The notes under the pieces: model-generated
Database searches by the model: none
What the model was told of the DNA's origin: nothing
The model's input: the letters and a program-made list of their open reading frames with translations, nothing else
NCBI GenBank assembly: GCA_016791105.1
Contig: JAEUNM010000146.1
Span: 1 to 55,821 of the forward strand
Length of the DNA: 55,821 nucleotides
Source of the DNA: Rhodocyclaceae bacterium
Lineage (GTDB): Bacteria > Pseudomonadota > Gammaproteobacteria > Burkholderiales > Rhodocyclaceae
Direction of reading: 5' to 3'
In this document: piece by piece, positions 16,638 to 24,172 of the stretch
Position numbering within the stretch: position 1 is the stretch's first letter
Layout of the letters: each line of letters starts with the position of its first letter
Program-made: the position numbers and the translations under genes

Positions 16638-18134
16638 TCAAACGCTGTCCTCGCCGGCCTGTTTGGCCAGCCACTCGGCGAAAAATGCGCGCTGCGCGTC
16701 GTCCATGTCCAGCCCGCAATGGGTGCGCCGCCACAGAATGTCGTCGGCCGTGACAGCCCATTCATGGCACACCATCCAGCGTACCTCGCGCGCATATAGT
16801 CCGGCGCCAAAATGGCGCCCGAGATCGGACTCACGCTGTGCGCTGCCCACCACGCGGTGAGCGCGGGTTCCGTGCCTATGGACCAGTGCGGTAAGCCAGT
16901 CCAGCGGCAGGCGCGGATGGTCTATGCAAAGCCGCGCGGCCAGTTCTTCCAGCCCGCCCGGCGGCATTTCGTCCGCCCCGGGCAGCGGCGTCTCGCGCGT
17001 GCGGCACTCGCCCATGCCCGGAAAGTGCGGCACCAGCAGATCCACCACGCGCTCGGCCAGCATGCGGTAGGTGGTCAATTTCCCGCCGTACACCGAAATG
17101 AGCGGCGCCATGCCCACGCTATCTTCCAGCAGCCGGTATTCGCGCGATACCGCGCTGGCGTCGGCATTGCCGTCATCGACCAGAGCGCGCACGCCGGCAT
17201 ACCGCCACACGATTTCATGCGGATCGAGCGGCTTGGCCATGAAGCGGGTGACCGCATCGCAAAGATAATAAATTTCCGCGTCGGTAACGCCGGCGTCGGC
17301 CGCATCGGCGAGCGGCACTTCGGTGGTGCCGATGAGGCTGTAGCGCTGTTCCCAGGGGATTACGAACACCACGCGGCGATCCGGCTGCTGCAGCAAAAAA
17401 GCGTGGTCGCCGGCATACAGTTTCGGCACCACGATGTGGCTGCCCTGAACGAAGCGCAGGCGGATATCTGCGCAGCCGCCCATGAGAGCGGTGCGCAATT
17501 GCGCGGCCCCGGTTCCTGCCGCATTGACCAGCGCGCGTGCACTGACCGTGCGGCCGTCGGACAGATCGACCTGCCAGATGCCGTCGCGCGTACTGGCGCG
17601 CAAATAGGCCGTGCGCGGCAAAAAATCGGCTCCGGCTTCCACCGCGCCAGTCACGTTGGCCAGCGTGAGCCGCGCGTCATGGGTGGCCAGGTCGTAATAG
17701 AAAAAGCCGCCGTCCGGGTTTTTCAGCGCCTGCCCCTCGGGCGCATTTTCCAGCCGGCGCGCGCCGCTTCCCGGCAGGCTGGAGCCACCGCCCAGGTAGT
17801 CGTACAGCCATAGCGCGGCGCGTATCTGCCAGCCCGGGCGCATGGTTTCGACGCGCGGAATGACAAAACGCAGCGGCGTCACCAGATGCGCCGCCAGATG
17901 CAGCATGCGTTCGCGCTCGGCCAGCGATTCATGCACCAGCGCCAGCGCGTTGTGCTCCAGGTAGCGCAAGCCGCCGTGTATGAGCTTGGTGGAGGCGGAA
18001 GAAGTTTCGCCGGCCACATCGCCGCGCTCGACCAGCAGCACGCGCAAATCGCGCAACGCGGCATCGCGCGCAATGCCGGCACCATTGATGCCGGCACCGA
18101 CCACCAGCACATCGTAAATTTCGTCGTGTTCCAT
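16638..18134 (-). CDS. glpD: Aerobic glycerol-3-phosphate dehydrogenase
   Basis: A 498-residue FAD enzyme that oxidises sn-glycerol-3-phosphate to dihydroxyacetone phosphate at the inner membrane and passes electrons to quinone. The N-terminal FAD motif (VLVVGAGINGAGIARDAALR) is followed by TSSASTKLIHGGLRYLE, the substrate and FAD signature, and a DAO-fold core (GTTEVPLADAADAGVTDAEI). The length matches the family. ATG 18134 puts the FAD motif at the expected distance from the start; the ribosome site is weak. It is the last gene of a leftward series after the yqj-like genes. No glpK, glpF or glpR is nearby. Confidence 0.93.
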   Translation of the reverse strand: MEHDEIYDVLVVGAGINGAGIARDAALRDLRVLLVERGDVAGETSSASTKLIHGGLRYLEHNALALVHESLAERERMLHLAAHLVTPLRFVIPRVETMRPGWQIRAALWLYDYLGGGSSLPGSGARRLENAPEGQALKNPDGGFFYYDLATHDARLTLANVTGAVEAGADFLPRTAYLRASTRDGIWQVDLSDGRTVSARALVNAAGTGAAQLRTALMGGCADIRLRFVQGSHIVVPKLYAGDHAFLLQQPDRRVVFVIPWEQRYSLIGTTEVPLADAADAGVTDAEIYYLCDAVTRFMAKPLDPHEIVWRYAGVRALVDDGNADASAVSREYRLLEDSVGMAPLISVYGGKLTTYRMLAERVVDLLVPHFPGMGECRTRETPLPGADEMPPGGLEELAARLCIDHPRLPLDWLTALVHRHGTRAHRVVGSAQRESDLGRHFGAGLYAREVRWMVCHEWAVTADDILWRRTHCGLDMDDAQRAFFAEWLAKQAGEDSV

Positions 18135-18181
18135 GGGCTTGAACCAAGCTGGCCGCAGGCCACGCAGGTGCCGGATGGCTC

Positions 18182-18490
18182 TCAGACCTCGCCGCGCGCC
18201 ATGGCGCGCCGGAAGCGCCGTTTCAGATCGAGATAGACGCGCCACATGGTCAAAGCCCTGCCGGCCCAGCGAAACGCCCGGCGCGGCCGCCACACGACCA
18301 GCGCTGCGCCAGCGCCCAGGACGGCGCCGGGATGGGCACGCAGCCAGACCCACACTGCCCGCAGGCGGTCGGCGGCGCCAAACAGCGGTTCCCAGGCAGC
18401 GGCCTGGCGCGCCAGTTCGTCGCGCAGGCGGGCCGACTCGGCGAGCAGCTGCTGCTTGCGCAGTTGCAATTCCTGTTCGCGCTCGTTCAT
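18182..18490 (-). CDS. YqjK-like protein
   Basis: A 102-residue basic protein. The N-terminal helix is charged and coiled-coil-like (MNEREQELQLRKQQLLAES), a hydrophobic stretch (AVLGAGAALVVW) follows, and the tail is arginine-rich (YLDLKRRFRRAMARGE). This layout and its position after a YqjE-like gene match YqjK. The role of the family is unknown. The start is uncertain; 18490 is the first ATG that leaves the upstream gene intact, with a 16-base gap. Confidence 0.65.
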   Translation of the reverse strand: MNEREQELQLRKQQLLAESARLRDELARQAAAWEPLFGAADRLRAVWVWLRAHPGAVLGAGAALVVWRPRRAFRWAGRALTMWRVYLDLKRRFRRAMARGEV

Positions 18491-18506
18491 GCGGTGGGCG
18501 ACCGGG

Positions 18507-18914
18507 TCATTCGCGGCCCTTGCCGGCCAGGCGGTCGCGGTCGTGCTGCAATTCTTCCAGCGTGGCGGCAAACGGCGCCGCTGCCTTGCTCAACCATTGC
18601 CGCGCCGTGAGCGCGCAAAACACGCCCGCGGTGAGCAATACCGCAGCACCCACGCCCAGCGCGAACAGGCGGTTGGTGTCCCATAGTGCGACGGTAATCA
18701 GTACAGCCACGAACAGCAGGCCGAATCCGAGCAGCATCATGGCCGCCAGCGCATAGCCGACGAACAGCCCGATGCGGCGCTTTTCTTCCTGCCATTCGAC
18801 GGTGAGCAGTGCCAGCCGGTTATGCAGCAGTTCGACCGAAGTCTGCGCGAACCGGCGCAGCGACACGCCCAGTCGCGAATCGGGCGCGTGCTGTTCCGGA
18901 GGGGTTTCCTGCAT
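18507..18914 (-). CDS. YqjE/holin-3-6-type membrane protein
   Basis: A 135-residue protein with two adjacent membrane helices (FVGYALAAMMLLGFGLLFVAVLIT, here residues about 50-73, and FALGVGAAVLLTAGVFCAL) flanked by charged helices. The pattern SVELLHNRLALLTVEWQEEKRR before the first helix is characteristic of the YqjE family, which is annotated as holin-like but encoded in chromosomal stress operons. It lies between the DUF883 and YqjK-like genes with short gaps. Confidence 0.75.
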   Translation of the reverse strand: MQETPPEQHAPDSRLGVSLRRFAQTSVELLHNRLALLTVEWQEEKRRIGLFVGYALAAMMLLGFGLLFVAVLITVALWDTNRLFALGVGAAVLLTAGVFCALTARQWLSKAAAPFAATLEELQHDRDRLAGKGRE

Positions 18915-18935
18915 GGAGGGTGGGGCCTGCTGCGC

Positions 18936-19247
18936 TTAGCGGCGGCTGACCAGAAGGCCTACCACCAAGCCGATACCGGCCGCGATGCCGATGGAACGCC
19001 AGGGGTTTTCGTGCACGTAGTCGTCCGTGGCGCGGGCGACTTTTTTCGTGCTTTCGATCAGCGCCGCTTCGGCGTCCGCGAGTTTGGCTTTGGCCGTGGC
19101 CAGGTGATCCTGCATCTGGCCGCGCAGCGCGACCACTTTTTCGCCGGCCTGATTGGCCGTCAGGCGCAGCAGTTCTTCGGCATCGGACACCACGATTTTG
19201 AAATCGGCGACGAGTTTATCTTTACTGACTTGGGTCATGTCATTCAT
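18936..19247 (-). CDS. ElaB/YqjD-type (DUF883) membrane-anchored protein
   Basis: A 103-residue protein: an amphipathic helical N-terminal two thirds (DFKIVVSDAEELLRLTANQAGEKV) and a C-terminal anchor preceded by the family motif DYVHENPWRSIGIAAGIGLV (positions about 76-95), ending in SRR. Such proteins sit in the inner membrane and can bind ribosomes through the N-terminal part in stationary phase, as known for E. coli YqjD. Start at 19247 with AGGAG eight bases upstream. First gene of the three-gene yqj-like set. Confidence 0.85.
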   Translation of the reverse strand: MNDMTQVSKDKLVADFKIVVSDAEELLRLTANQAGEKVVALRGQMQDHLATAKAKLADAEAALIESTKKVARATDDYVHENPWRSIGIAAGIGLVVGLLVSRR

Positions 19248-19362
19248 CTTGCTCTCCTGTGTTTAAGGCTGACTTTAAGGCTGACCGGTTGGGTGTGCGC
19301 CCGGAAAGGCTACTCACTTTTGCTTCATTGTGCAATGCACTGCGCTGCCGCGGCAGCGAATT

Positions 19363-20268
19363 CTATGCTGCCGGGTGGCCGCGGCTGCCGCCCTGTGCGG
19401 TGCAAGGCGGTGCCATTGCGCTGCCACTGGCGAATACGTCCGCAGCCAGAAAATCGAGTATGGCCGCCGAAAAATTATCGTTGTCATCGCCCGCCACCAT
19501 GTGGTGAGCGTCATCGATTAACACGGCGCGCGCATGCGGCACCAGGCTCAATAGTTCGCGCACGTGTTCTTCATCGACCAATTCGCTCCTGGCGCCGCGT
19601 AGCAACAGTACCGGCAGCGTGAGGCGCGCCGCGCAGGCAGAAAGTTTTGCCCAGTCGGACGCGCGGTCGTCGCCGCGGGCCGACAGCAGGCGTGGATCCC
19701 AGTGCCAGTAAAAGCGGCCGTCATGGCGCTGGCGCAGGTTTTTCGCCAGACCGGCGGTGGAACTTGGGCGCGGCCGGTGCGGCAGATAGTGCGCCACGGC
19801 GTCGGCCGCCGCGTCGATGTCGGCAAAGCCGTCCGGGTGCGCGCTCATGAAGGCCAGTACACGGCCAACCCCGTCTTCATTCATGCGCGGCGTGACATCC
19901 ACCAGCACCAACGCGCGCGCCGGCACAGGAACGGCGCCGCCGGCCGCCATCAGCGCAGTCAGGCCGCCCAAGGACGCGCCTATCAGCACCGGCGGCGCCG
20001 GCAGCGTGGCAACCAGTGCGCGCAAATCTTCGGCGAGGGACTCGAGCGCATAGTGGCCGTCCGGCGACCAGGCGCTGTCACCGTGGCCGCGCAAATCCGG
20101 CACGATGACGCGATAGCCCGCCGCCACCAGGCGACGGCCGGCATTTTTCCAGGAATGGCGGGTTTGTCCGCCGCCGTGCAACAGCACGATGGGCGCAGCC
20201 TGCGGGTCGCCGCCGACGTCCGCGGCGATGGATATGCCGCCGTGGCCGATGAAGTGCTTCAGTTTCAT
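19363..20268 (-). CDS. Alpha/beta hydrolase
   Basis: A 301-residue hydrolase. The oxyanion motif (LLHGGGQTRHSW), the nucleophile elbow (IGASLGG, Ser), the acid region (LLLRGARSELVDEEH, Asp/Glu) and the final His (DDAHHMVAGDDNDNF) are in order, so the triad is complete. The cap is short. It acts on an unknown ester, amide or haloalkane-like substrate. The start at 20268 is chosen over one 20 codons earlier because AGGC precedes it and the fold begins immediately (MKLKHFIGHGG). Confidence 0.82.
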   Translation of the reverse strand: MKLKHFIGHGGISIAADVGGDPQAAPIVLLHGGGQTRHSWKNAGRRLVAAGYRVIVPDLRGHGDSAWSPDGHYALESLAEDLRALVATLPAPPVLIGASLGGLTALMAAGGAVPVPARALVLVDVTPRMNEDGVGRVLAFMSAHPDGFADIDAAADAVAHYLPHRPRPSSTAGLAKNLRQRHDGRFYWHWDPRLLSARGDDRASDWAKLSACAARLTLPVLLLRGARSELVDEEHVRELLSLVPHARAVLIDDAHHMVAGDDNDNFSAAILDFLAADVFASGSAMAPPCTAQGGSRGHPAA

Positions 20269-20385
20269 GCCTGCTCGTAATACGCGGTCGATTGCCGCTG
20301 AAAGTCTGCAAGGGGAGTTCGGATCCATGCCCGCAAGGCCGCGCCGGCAGCGTGTGCGCGCCCGGTCGCTGGCCTGCAGGCGCGC

Positions 20386-21015
20386 TCAGGTATTGGAAAG
20401 CTGATCGTTGCCGCGCATGCCTATGATGCCCAGAAATTCGCGCCGCGTGCTGGGGTCGGAGCGGAACGCGCCCAGCATGCGGCTGGTGACCAATGCCACG
20501 CCGGGCTTGTGCACGCCGCGCGTGGTCATGCACTGGTGCGCTGCTTCGATCACTACGCCGACGCCGCGCGGCTGCAGGATGTCCTGCAGCGCGTCGGCGA
20601 TCTGCACGGTCATTTTTTCCTGGATTTGCAGGCGCTTGGCATATACCTCGACCAGCCGTGCAAGTTTCGATATGCCCACTACGCGGTGGTCCGGCAGATA
20701 GCCCACGTGCGCCTTGCCTATGATGGGCACCATGTGGTGTTCGCAATGGCTTTCGAAGCGGATGTCGGTTAGCACGATCAGTTCGTCATAGCCGTCCACT
20801 TCCTCGAACGTGCGCGCGAGGATGGCCGCCGGGTCTTCCGCATAGCCCTCGAAAAATTCTTCATAAGCACGCGCCACGCGCGCCGGTGTTTCGAGCAGGC
20901 CCTCGCGTGAGGGATCGTCACCGGCCCAGCGTATGAGCGTGCGAACGGCTTCTTCGGCTTCCGCGCGGGTTGGGCGCATGACGGCGGACGGTGCAATGGC
21001 GGCGCGGTTGGGCAT
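20386..21015 (-). CDS. folE: GTP cyclohydrolase I
   Basis: A 209-residue enzyme of the FolE family, which converts GTP to 7,8-dihydroneopterin triphosphate for tetrahydrofolate synthesis. The zinc and catalytic motif FESHCEHHMVPIIGKAHVGYLP is present (given as two parts: FESHCEHHMVPI, then GKAHVGYLP), as are RLQIQEKMTVQIA and AAHQCMTTRGV, including the second zinc Cys. Length matches the homodecameric bacterial enzyme. AGGATG lies before the ATG. It stands apart from other folate genes here. Confidence 0.95.
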   Translation of the reverse strand: MPNRAAIAPSAVMRPTRAEAEEAVRTLIRWAGDDPSREGLLETPARVARAYEEFFEGYAEDPAAILARTFEEVDGYDELIVLTDIRFESHCEHHMVPIIGKAHVGYLPDHRVVGISKLARLVEVYAKRLQIQEKMTVQIADALQDILQPRGVGVVIEAAHQCMTTRGVHKPGVALVTSRMLGAFRSDPSTRREFLGIIGMRGNDQLSNT

Positions 21016-21126
21016 GGCGGCATCCTGATTTGATGAAGGCGGCCACTGCGCCGGTGTTGCACCGGCGGTGGCGACGACGAGGGGTGGTTCCGGATTGTAG
21101 CCCGCGCCAGGTGCGCGACGGGCGTT

Positions 21127-22164
21127 TCAGTCCGTTTGGGTGGTGAGCGGAAAGCCCGCGTCGCTCCAGGCGCGCATGCCGCCATCCAGGGCAACTGCGC
21201 GCGTAAACCCCAGTTCGCGCAGCGTTGCCGTGGCCAGGGTGGATATGCGGCCGAATTCGCAATATGACACGATGCGCCGGGTTGGGTCGGGCAAATCCTG
21301 GTTTACGCGCAATTCGAGCTGGCCGCGCGGCAATAGCCGTGCGCCGGGAATATGCCCCTTGTCGAACGCGTCGCGCTCGCGCACGTCCAGCACCAGCAGA
21401 TCGGATTCGCCCGCCGCAATGCGCGCATTGAGTTCGTCCAGCGCCATGAAAGGCACCACCGCGGCGGCGTCGGCCAGCATTTGCGCGACAGTTTTGCCGC
21501 CGCTCATATTGGTACGCAGCGCTTCGGTCAGATGCGTGGGCATGGTCAGGTTGAGGTTATTCATCATGCTCACGAATTGTTCGCGCTCGCGCTTCTGCAG
21601 GCGCGGATTGGCGGCCAGTTCGGCACCCAGCGTGGAATGGCTGGCACCCTTGTAGTCGTGCGCCGGATACACCAGCAGCGCCGGGTCCAGCTTGAGCAGA
21701 TTGCCGAACAGGCTGTCATACAGCGCGTCCGGATTGCCGCTCGGTAGATCGGTGCGTCCGGTGCCGCCTATCAACAGGGTATCGCCGGTGAATACGCGAT
21801 CTTCGACGCGCAGGCAGATGGAATCGCGGGTATGGCCGGGGGTGTGCATGACCTGGATGCGCAGCTTGCCGACCACCAGCATTTCGCCGTCTTCCAGACG
21901 CAGATCGACATAGGGCGCCGGACTCAGGCGATGCATTACGACCGGCACGTCGAGCTGGTCGGCGAGCGTGCGCGAAGCGGAAAAATGGTCGGCATGGGTA
22001 TGCGTATCGATCACGTAATGGATGCGCAAACCGTCGCGCGCCGCCAGCGCGAGGTAACGATCCACGCGCGACAGTTCCGGGTCGATCAGAATGGCGCTAT
22101 TGGTGTCGGCACAGCCGACCAGATAAGACTGGCAGCCGCCGGTCGCAATCTGCTCGAAAATCAT
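21127..22164 (-). CDS. Persulfide dioxygenase-rhodanese fusion
   Basis: A 345-residue two-domain enzyme. Residues 1-240 are an ETHE1-like metallo-beta-lactamase domain: THTHADH (H55, H57, D59, H60), HTPGHT (H111), FTGDTLLIGGTGRTDL (D128) and YPAHDY (H169); the mononuclear iron ligands H55, H111 and D128 are intact. Residues 240-345 are a rhodanese domain with catalytic C302 in SYCEFGRIS. Such fusions oxidise glutathione persulfide to sulfite and exchange sulfur with thiosulfate. The ATG overlaps the ttcA stop as ATGA and has GGAAGG upstream. The loop after C302 differs from the usual CxxGxRS form only in spacing, so it should still bind an anion. Confidence 0.85.
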   Translation of the reverse strand: MIFEQIATGGCQSYLVGCADTNSAILIDPELSRVDRYLALAARDGLRIHYVIDTHTHADHFSASRTLADQLDVPVVMHRLSPAPYVDLRLEDGEMLVVGKLRIQVMHTPGHTRDSICLRVEDRVFTGDTLLIGGTGRTDLPSGNPDALYDSLFGNLLKLDPALLVYPAHDYKGASHSTLGAELAANPRLQKREREQFVSMMNNLNLTMPTHLTEALRTNMSGGKTVAQMLADAAAVVPFMALDELNARIAAGESDLLVLDVRERDAFDKGHIPGARLLPRGQLELRVNQDLPDPTRRIVSYCEFGRISTLATATLRELGFTRAVALDGGMRAWSDAGFPLTTQTD

Positions 22165-23102
22165 CGATGCCTTCCTTCCGAATTGCCGGCGCAGCTCTGG
22201 CCGGCGTGCAGGGTGGTGACCGGTACGCCGCCGGCTGCCGGTAGCGCGGGAAATTCCGGCGCGTCGAACGCCAGTTCTTCGTCCTGCTGCTGGTCGCGGG
22301 CGAGGCTGCGAAAATCGAATAGTTCGCGATCGCCCATATGCGACGGTACCACCTGGGTGAGCGCGCGCACCAGCGAATCGATGCGCCCCGGGTAATTGCG
22401 CCCCCACTCCTGCAGCATGGCTTTCACCTGTTTGCGCTGGGCGTTTTCTTGCGAGCCGCACAGGTTGCACGGAATGATGGGGAAGCCCATGCCGCGCGCG
22501 TAGCGTGCGATGTCATGTTCGGGCACGTAATAGAGCGGGCGGATCACGATATTGCGGCCGTCGTCCGAACCCAGTTTGGGTGGCATGGATTTCACCTTGC
22601 CGCCGAAAAACAGGTTCAGAAACAGGGTTTCCAGCGCATCGTCGCGGTGGTGGCCGAGCGCGATCTTGCTTGCACCCAGTTCTTGCGCAACGCGGTAAAT
22701 GATGCCGCGGCGCAGACGCGAACAGAGCGAACAGGTGGTTTTGCCGGCGGGGATTTTTTCCTTCACGATGGAATAGGTATCCACCCGCTCGATATGGTGT
22801 TCCACGCCCAGGCTGCGCAGGTAATCGGGCAGCACATGCTGCGGAAAACCCGGCTGACCCTGGTCCAGATTCATGGCGATGAGGCGGAATTTGACCGGCG
22901 CGCGGCGCTGTAAATGCTGCAACAGCGCCAGCAGCGTATAGGAATCCTTGCCGCCGGACAGGCACACCATGACAGTGTCGCCGCCTTCTATCATGGCGTA
23001 ATCGCCGATCGCGCGGCCGGTCAGCGTGAGCAGGCGTTTTTCGAGCTTCAGCAAGCTGTTGGAGGGCTCGGTCGCCGCGACGGCGGCGGGTGCGGAAAGC
23101 AT
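22161..23102 (-). CDS. ttcA: tRNA 2-thiocytidine synthetase
   Basis: A 313-residue cytosolic enzyme that thiolates C32 of certain tRNAs. The ATP pyrophosphatase P-loop (VCLSGGKDSYTLLALL) and the two Cys motifs that hold the iron-sulfur cluster (TTCSLCSRLRRG and PCNLCGSQEN) are all present, with GHHRDDALETLFLNLFF between. Length is normal with a slightly longer C-terminal tail. It overlaps the next gene by four bases; the shared transcript with a persulfide-handling enzyme fits a sulfur-supply theme, though this is inference. Confidence 0.95.
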   Translation of the reverse strand: MLSAPAAVAATEPSNSLLKLEKRLLTLTGRAIGDYAMIEGGDTVMVCLSGGKDSYTLLALLQHLQRRAPVKFRLIAMNLDQGQPGFPQHVLPDYLRSLGVEHHIERVDTYSIVKEKIPAGKTTCSLCSRLRRGIIYRVAQELGASKIALGHHRDDALETLFLNLFFGGKVKSMPPKLGSDDGRNIVIRPLYYVPEHDIARYARGMGFPIIPCNLCGSQENAQRKQVKAMLQEWGRNYPGRIDSLVRALTQVVPSHMGDRELFDFRSLARDQQQDEELAFDAPEFPALPAAGGVPVTTLHAGQSCAGNSEGRHR

Positions 23103-23194
23103 GGTCTATCGGTCCGGAAAATATATTTGATGTGTGCTGCGCGCCGCGGCGCAACACGAACCCGTCAGTATACGGCGGCCGTGGCGCGCCGGGC

Positions 23195-23392
23195 TCAGGT
23201 GCCACCCCAGAATGCGTCATCGTGCAAGGCTTCGGAGTGGCGCAACAGCCAGTCCGCATAGGCCCGCTCATACTGCGCGCGGCTCGCCGAATACACCGTC
23301 CACACGCAATTTTCGCAACCCGATTCGCAGCATTCGGATTCCCCAGGCGGCGTCGGCGGGATGGGCGCCGGATCCTGTTCGGCCTGCAGCAT
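23195..23392 (-). CDS. Small oxidoreductase-like Cys-rich protein
   Basis: A 65-residue protein whose centre reads ECCESGCENCVWTVY, the hallmark of the 'oxidoreductase-like' N-terminal domain (PF09791-type) also found in some eukaryotic mitochondrial proteins. The four cysteines may bind metal or an iron-sulfur cluster. Proline-rich N terminus. It precedes ttcA on the same strand with a 92-base gap. Function not established. Confidence 0.75.
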   Translation of the reverse strand: MLQAEQDPAPIPPTPPGESECCESGCENCVWTVYSASRAQYERAYADWLLRHSEALHDDAFWGGT

Positions 23393-23503
23393 CGCTCTAT
23401 CCTCGAGTCAAATACGTTCAGACTAGCCGATTGTGCCACGTGCCTAAAGTCCTGCCGCGCGCGGCCGTTGCTTTGCCTGTCCATAGTACTGCGGAACCAG
23501 CCC

Positions 23504-24073
23504 ATGAATGCCCCGGAACAAAAGGCGCGCGGCACGTGCGCCCATGCCCCTGACCTCGACTGGAGTCAGGTGCGCGAAACCGTGCTCATGCTGGCGCTTG
23601 CCGCAGGTCAGATCGAAGCTGCGCTGAAGGACGGCAACAGCTCCGTCGAAGTGCTCACCGATTCATTCACCTCCATGGCCGGCACCATGCGCATGATGGC
23701 CGATGTGCTGGCGAAAGCCGACAGTGGCGGCATCGATCCGCATCTGGCTGCCGGTTTGCGCGGCAATGCCGAACAGGTGGCGGATTCGGTGCAGCGCTCC
23801 ATCGTGGCCTTCCAGTTCTACGACAAACTCACGCAACGTCTGGCCCACGTGTGCCATAGCCTGGATGCCTTGTCCGATCTGGTGTCGGACCAGAACCGGC
23901 TGTACACCCCCAACGAATGGGTCGCGCTGCAGCAGAAAATCAAGGCCCGCTATACCACCGCGGACGAGTGCAAAATGTTCGACGCAGTCATGCAGGGCAT
24001 GACCGTGCAGCAGGCCATCGAACAATACGTGAGCACCATGAACAGCAAGGGCGACGATATCGAATTATTCTGA
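23504..24073 (+). CDS. Helical protein with CheZ-like active-site signature
   Basis: A 189-residue, all-helical, soluble protein with no clear family. Within the helix IVAFQFYDKLTQRLAHV, D107 and Q111 have the D-x3-Q spacing of the CheZ-type response-regulator phosphatases, where the Asp and Gln enter the receiver active site; the surrounding pattern (QF.D.LTQ) also resembles CheZ's QDFQDLTGQ. The C terminus is short and acidic (DDIELF), a possible docking tail. No chemotaxis gene is nearby; it converges with an Hpt-containing kinase gene. ATG 23504 is taken as the start because the recognisable protein begins there; the reading frame extends upstream without likeness to a protein. Confidence 0.6.
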   Translation: MNAPEQKARGTCAHAPDLDWSQVRETVLMLALAAGQIEAALKDGNSSVEVLTDSFTSMAGTMRMMADVLAKADSGGIDPHLAAGLRGNAEQVADSVQRSIVAFQFYDKLTQRLAHVCHSLDALSDLVSDQNRLYTPNEWVALQQKIKARYTTADECKMFDAVMQGMTVQQAIEQYVSTMNSKGDDIELF

Positions 24074-24172
24074 GTGGGGCCGGCCCAGGCCGGCGCGGAC
24101 GGCAACAAGTGGGCGGAGGGCGCGGCGAGCGCCGCCGCCCACGTTTTTTCGTGACAGGACAGTTTGGGTGCT

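Noticed and set aside
18507..18914. Prophage holin
   Set aside because: The gene sits in a yqjD-yqjE-yqjK order with no phage genes nearby.
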